Source: Rhodoplanes tepidamans (GTDB taxonomy: Bacteria; Pseudomonadota; Alphaproteobacteria; Rhizobiales; Xanthobacteraceae). Taken from it: DNA of 64,000 bases. Positions within the stretch are counted from its first letter, which is position 1. The number at the start of each line of letters is the position of its first letter. This document shows positions 62,753 to 64,000 of this stretch, one piece after another. Position numbers and translations under genes: made by a program. The stretch lies in NCBI RefSeq assembly GCF_030813915.1, contig NZ_JAUSUJ010000006.1, positions 1-64,000 on the forward strand. Reading direction: 5' to 3'. The notes below the pieces were generated by a model that made no database searches, was not told the origin of the DNA, and worked only from the letters and a program-made list of their open reading frames with translations.

Positions 62753-63958
62753 ATGCTCCGTCCCGACACCTTCGCCCTGACGGCCCTGCTGGCGCTGCTG
62801 ACCGCGCTCGGCCCGCTCGCCATGGACCTCTATCTGCCGTCGTTCCCGGAGATCGGGCGGACGCTCGCCGCGACGCCGTCGCAGGTGCAGCTCACCATCT
62901 CGTTCTACATGCTGGGCTTCGCGGTCGGGCAGCTGTTCTTCGGGCCGATCTCGGACCGCTTCGGCCGCAAGCCGGTGCTGTCCTTCTCGCTGGTGGTGTT
63001 CTGTGTCGGCACGCTCGCCTGTGCGCTCGCCCCGACCATCACCACGCTGATCGCCGCCCGCGTGCTACAGGGCGCCGGCGCCGCCGGCGTCATCGTGCTG
63101 GCCCGCACCGTGGTGCGCGACCTCTACGAGGGAGCCCGCGCCGCCCGCGAGATGGCCCTGATGGGCGCCATCATGGGCTTCGCCCCGATCCTCGCGCCGA
63201 TGGTCGGCGGCGTGCTGGAGGAATGGCTCGGCTGGCGGGCCGGCTTCGTGCTGATCCTCGTCGCCGGGATCGCCGCCATGAGCGTGGTCGGCGGCCTGCT
63301 GCCCGAGACGGTGCCGCCGTCGCCGAAGCACGCCAAGCTCGTCCGCGGCTCCCTCGAGTCCTTCGGCATCATCCTGAAGAACAAGGCGTTCCTCGCCTAT
63401 CTCGGGATCGTCACGGCGACCTTTTCGGGCCTGTTCTCCTACATCTCCGGCTCGCCCTTCGTGATGCAGAGCGTCTACGGCCTGTCGCCCACCGGCTTCG
63501 GCCTGTTCTACGGCGTGACCTCGCTCGGCTTCATCTCCGGCACGCTGACGGCGGCCCATGTGGTGATGCGGCTCGGCTTCGACCGCACCATCGGGATCGG
63601 CGCGACCGGCGTGCTGGTCGGCGGGCTGGGCTCGCTCGCCGCCGTCGGCTTCGCGCCGCACTCGATGGCGGCGCTGGCGGCAGCGCTCGCCGTGTTCCTG
63701 TTCGGCTTCGGCATGGCGATGCCGCAGGCGCAGGCCGGCACGCTGCAGCCGTTCCCGGAGCGCGCCGGCGCCGCCTCGTCGCTGGTCGGCGGCGTGCAGC
63801 AGACGGTGGGCGCCGCGGTCGGCGCCGTGGTCGGGCTGGCGCTCGGCGCGACCGCCTGGCCGATGGTGATCGCCATCGCGCTGACCGGCGTCGCTACCTT
63901 CGCGATCTGGATCACGACGCGGAAGGTGCGGGCCGCCGCGCACCGGCGGCACGGCTGA
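62753..63958 (+). CDS. Bcr/CflA-family MFS multidrug exporter
   Basis: 401 residues with twelve helices. Bcr/CflA landmarks: LGPLAMDLYLPSFPEIGRTLAATPSQVQLTISFYMLGFAVGQLFFGPISDRFGRKPVL (with MFS motif A), QGAGAAGVIVLARTVVRDLYEG and FAPILAPMVGGVLEEWLGWRAGF. Proton-driven drug:H+ antiporter of the DHA1 group. Stops 42 bases before the window end; no regulator beside it. Confidence 0.93.
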   Translation: MLRPDTFALTALLALLTALGPLAMDLYLPSFPEIGRTLAATPSQVQLTISFYMLGFAVGQLFFGPISDRFGRKPVLSFSLVVFCVGTLACALAPTITTLIAARVLQGAGAAGVIVLARTVVRDLYEGARAAREMALMGAIMGFAPILAPMVGGVLEEWLGWRAGFVLILVAGIAAMSVVGGLLPETVPPSPKHAKLVRGSLESFGIILKNKAFLAYLGIVTATFSGLFSYISGSPFVMQSVYGLSPTGFGLFYGVTSLGFISGTLTAAHVVMRLGFDRTIGIGATGVLVGGLGSLAAVGFAPHSMAALAAALAVFLFGFGMAMPQAQAGTLQPFPERAGAASSLVGGVQQTVGAAVGAVVGLALGATAWPMVIAIALTGVATFAIWITTRKVRAAAHRRHG

Positions 63959-64000
63959 GCCCGCTCGTCGCGGGGGCCCGGCCGGCGCGGCCTCACCGCC

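Overview
The window is GC-rich chromosomal DNA from an alphaproteobacterium, most likely of the order Hyphomicrobiales (Rhizobiales). Pointers are the sdhCDAB operon in its alphaproteobacterial form, a heme FixL with FixJ and FixK, an ActS/ActR (RegB/RegA) redox pair, MmcB, phasin, intracellular PHB depolymerase, mesaconyl-CoA hydratase of the ethylmalonyl-CoA pathway, and short intergenic palindromes of the kind common in that order. The genus is not decided from sequence alone. I saw no rRNA, tRNA, CRISPR array, prophage or intact insertion sequence.

Layout. 1-2.5 kb: secreted proline-rich and DUF2092 proteins and a VOC protein. 2.6-7.3 kb: sdhCDAB and mesaconyl-CoA hydratase. 7.5-13.3 kb: a GntR regulator, a TauE-type exporter, an ABC importer and a cysteine hydrolase, tied together by three copies of one 11-bp operator. 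13.4-18.7 kb: two phosphohexomutases, DUF429, and a malyl-CoA lyase/thioesterase family protein. 18.7-23.5 kb: a periplasmic binding protein paired with a hybrid kinase, and a short YgfK-like Fe-S protein. 23.7-28.1 kb: MFS transporter, a Yip1-signal peptidase fusion with a Ser/His active site, quinone reductase, and a decayed MntA-HepT module. 28.1-35.5 kb: low-oxygen island: a degenerate receiver (FixT candidate), fixJ, fixL, fixK, phasin, hsp20, usp, nicotinamidase and phosphoribosyltransferase. 35.5-41 kb: TetR-controlled RND efflux pump. 41-46.9 kb: PhaC-like hydrolase, ABC1 kinase, TetR, DUF2478, TerC. 47-54.7 kb: MASE1 kinase/FixJ-like regulator pair, dehydrogenase, mmcB, DUF898 and M48 proteins. 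54.8-58.2 kb: regA/regB and small proteins including an orphan BrnA. 58.3-64 kb: ABC-2 exporter, phaZ, YgjP-like peptidase, Bcr/CflA MFS.

How the parts fit. Two global redox/oxygen circuits (FixLJ-K and RegBA) lie in one window. FixK has the ExxSR recognition motif that reads TTGA half-sites, and two perfect TTGA-N6-TCAA boxes lie in intergenic DNA nearby: one before hsp20 and one before the degenerate receiver. The second suggests a FixK-driven negative feedback on FixL, as known for FixT. The PHB genes (phasin, PhaC-like, PhaZ) and ethylmalonyl-CoA pathway genes suggest carbon storage and acetyl-CoA assimilation next to oxygen control. The best candidate for an undescribed unit is the GntR/ABC/TauE/hydrolase regulon; its substrate is unknown.
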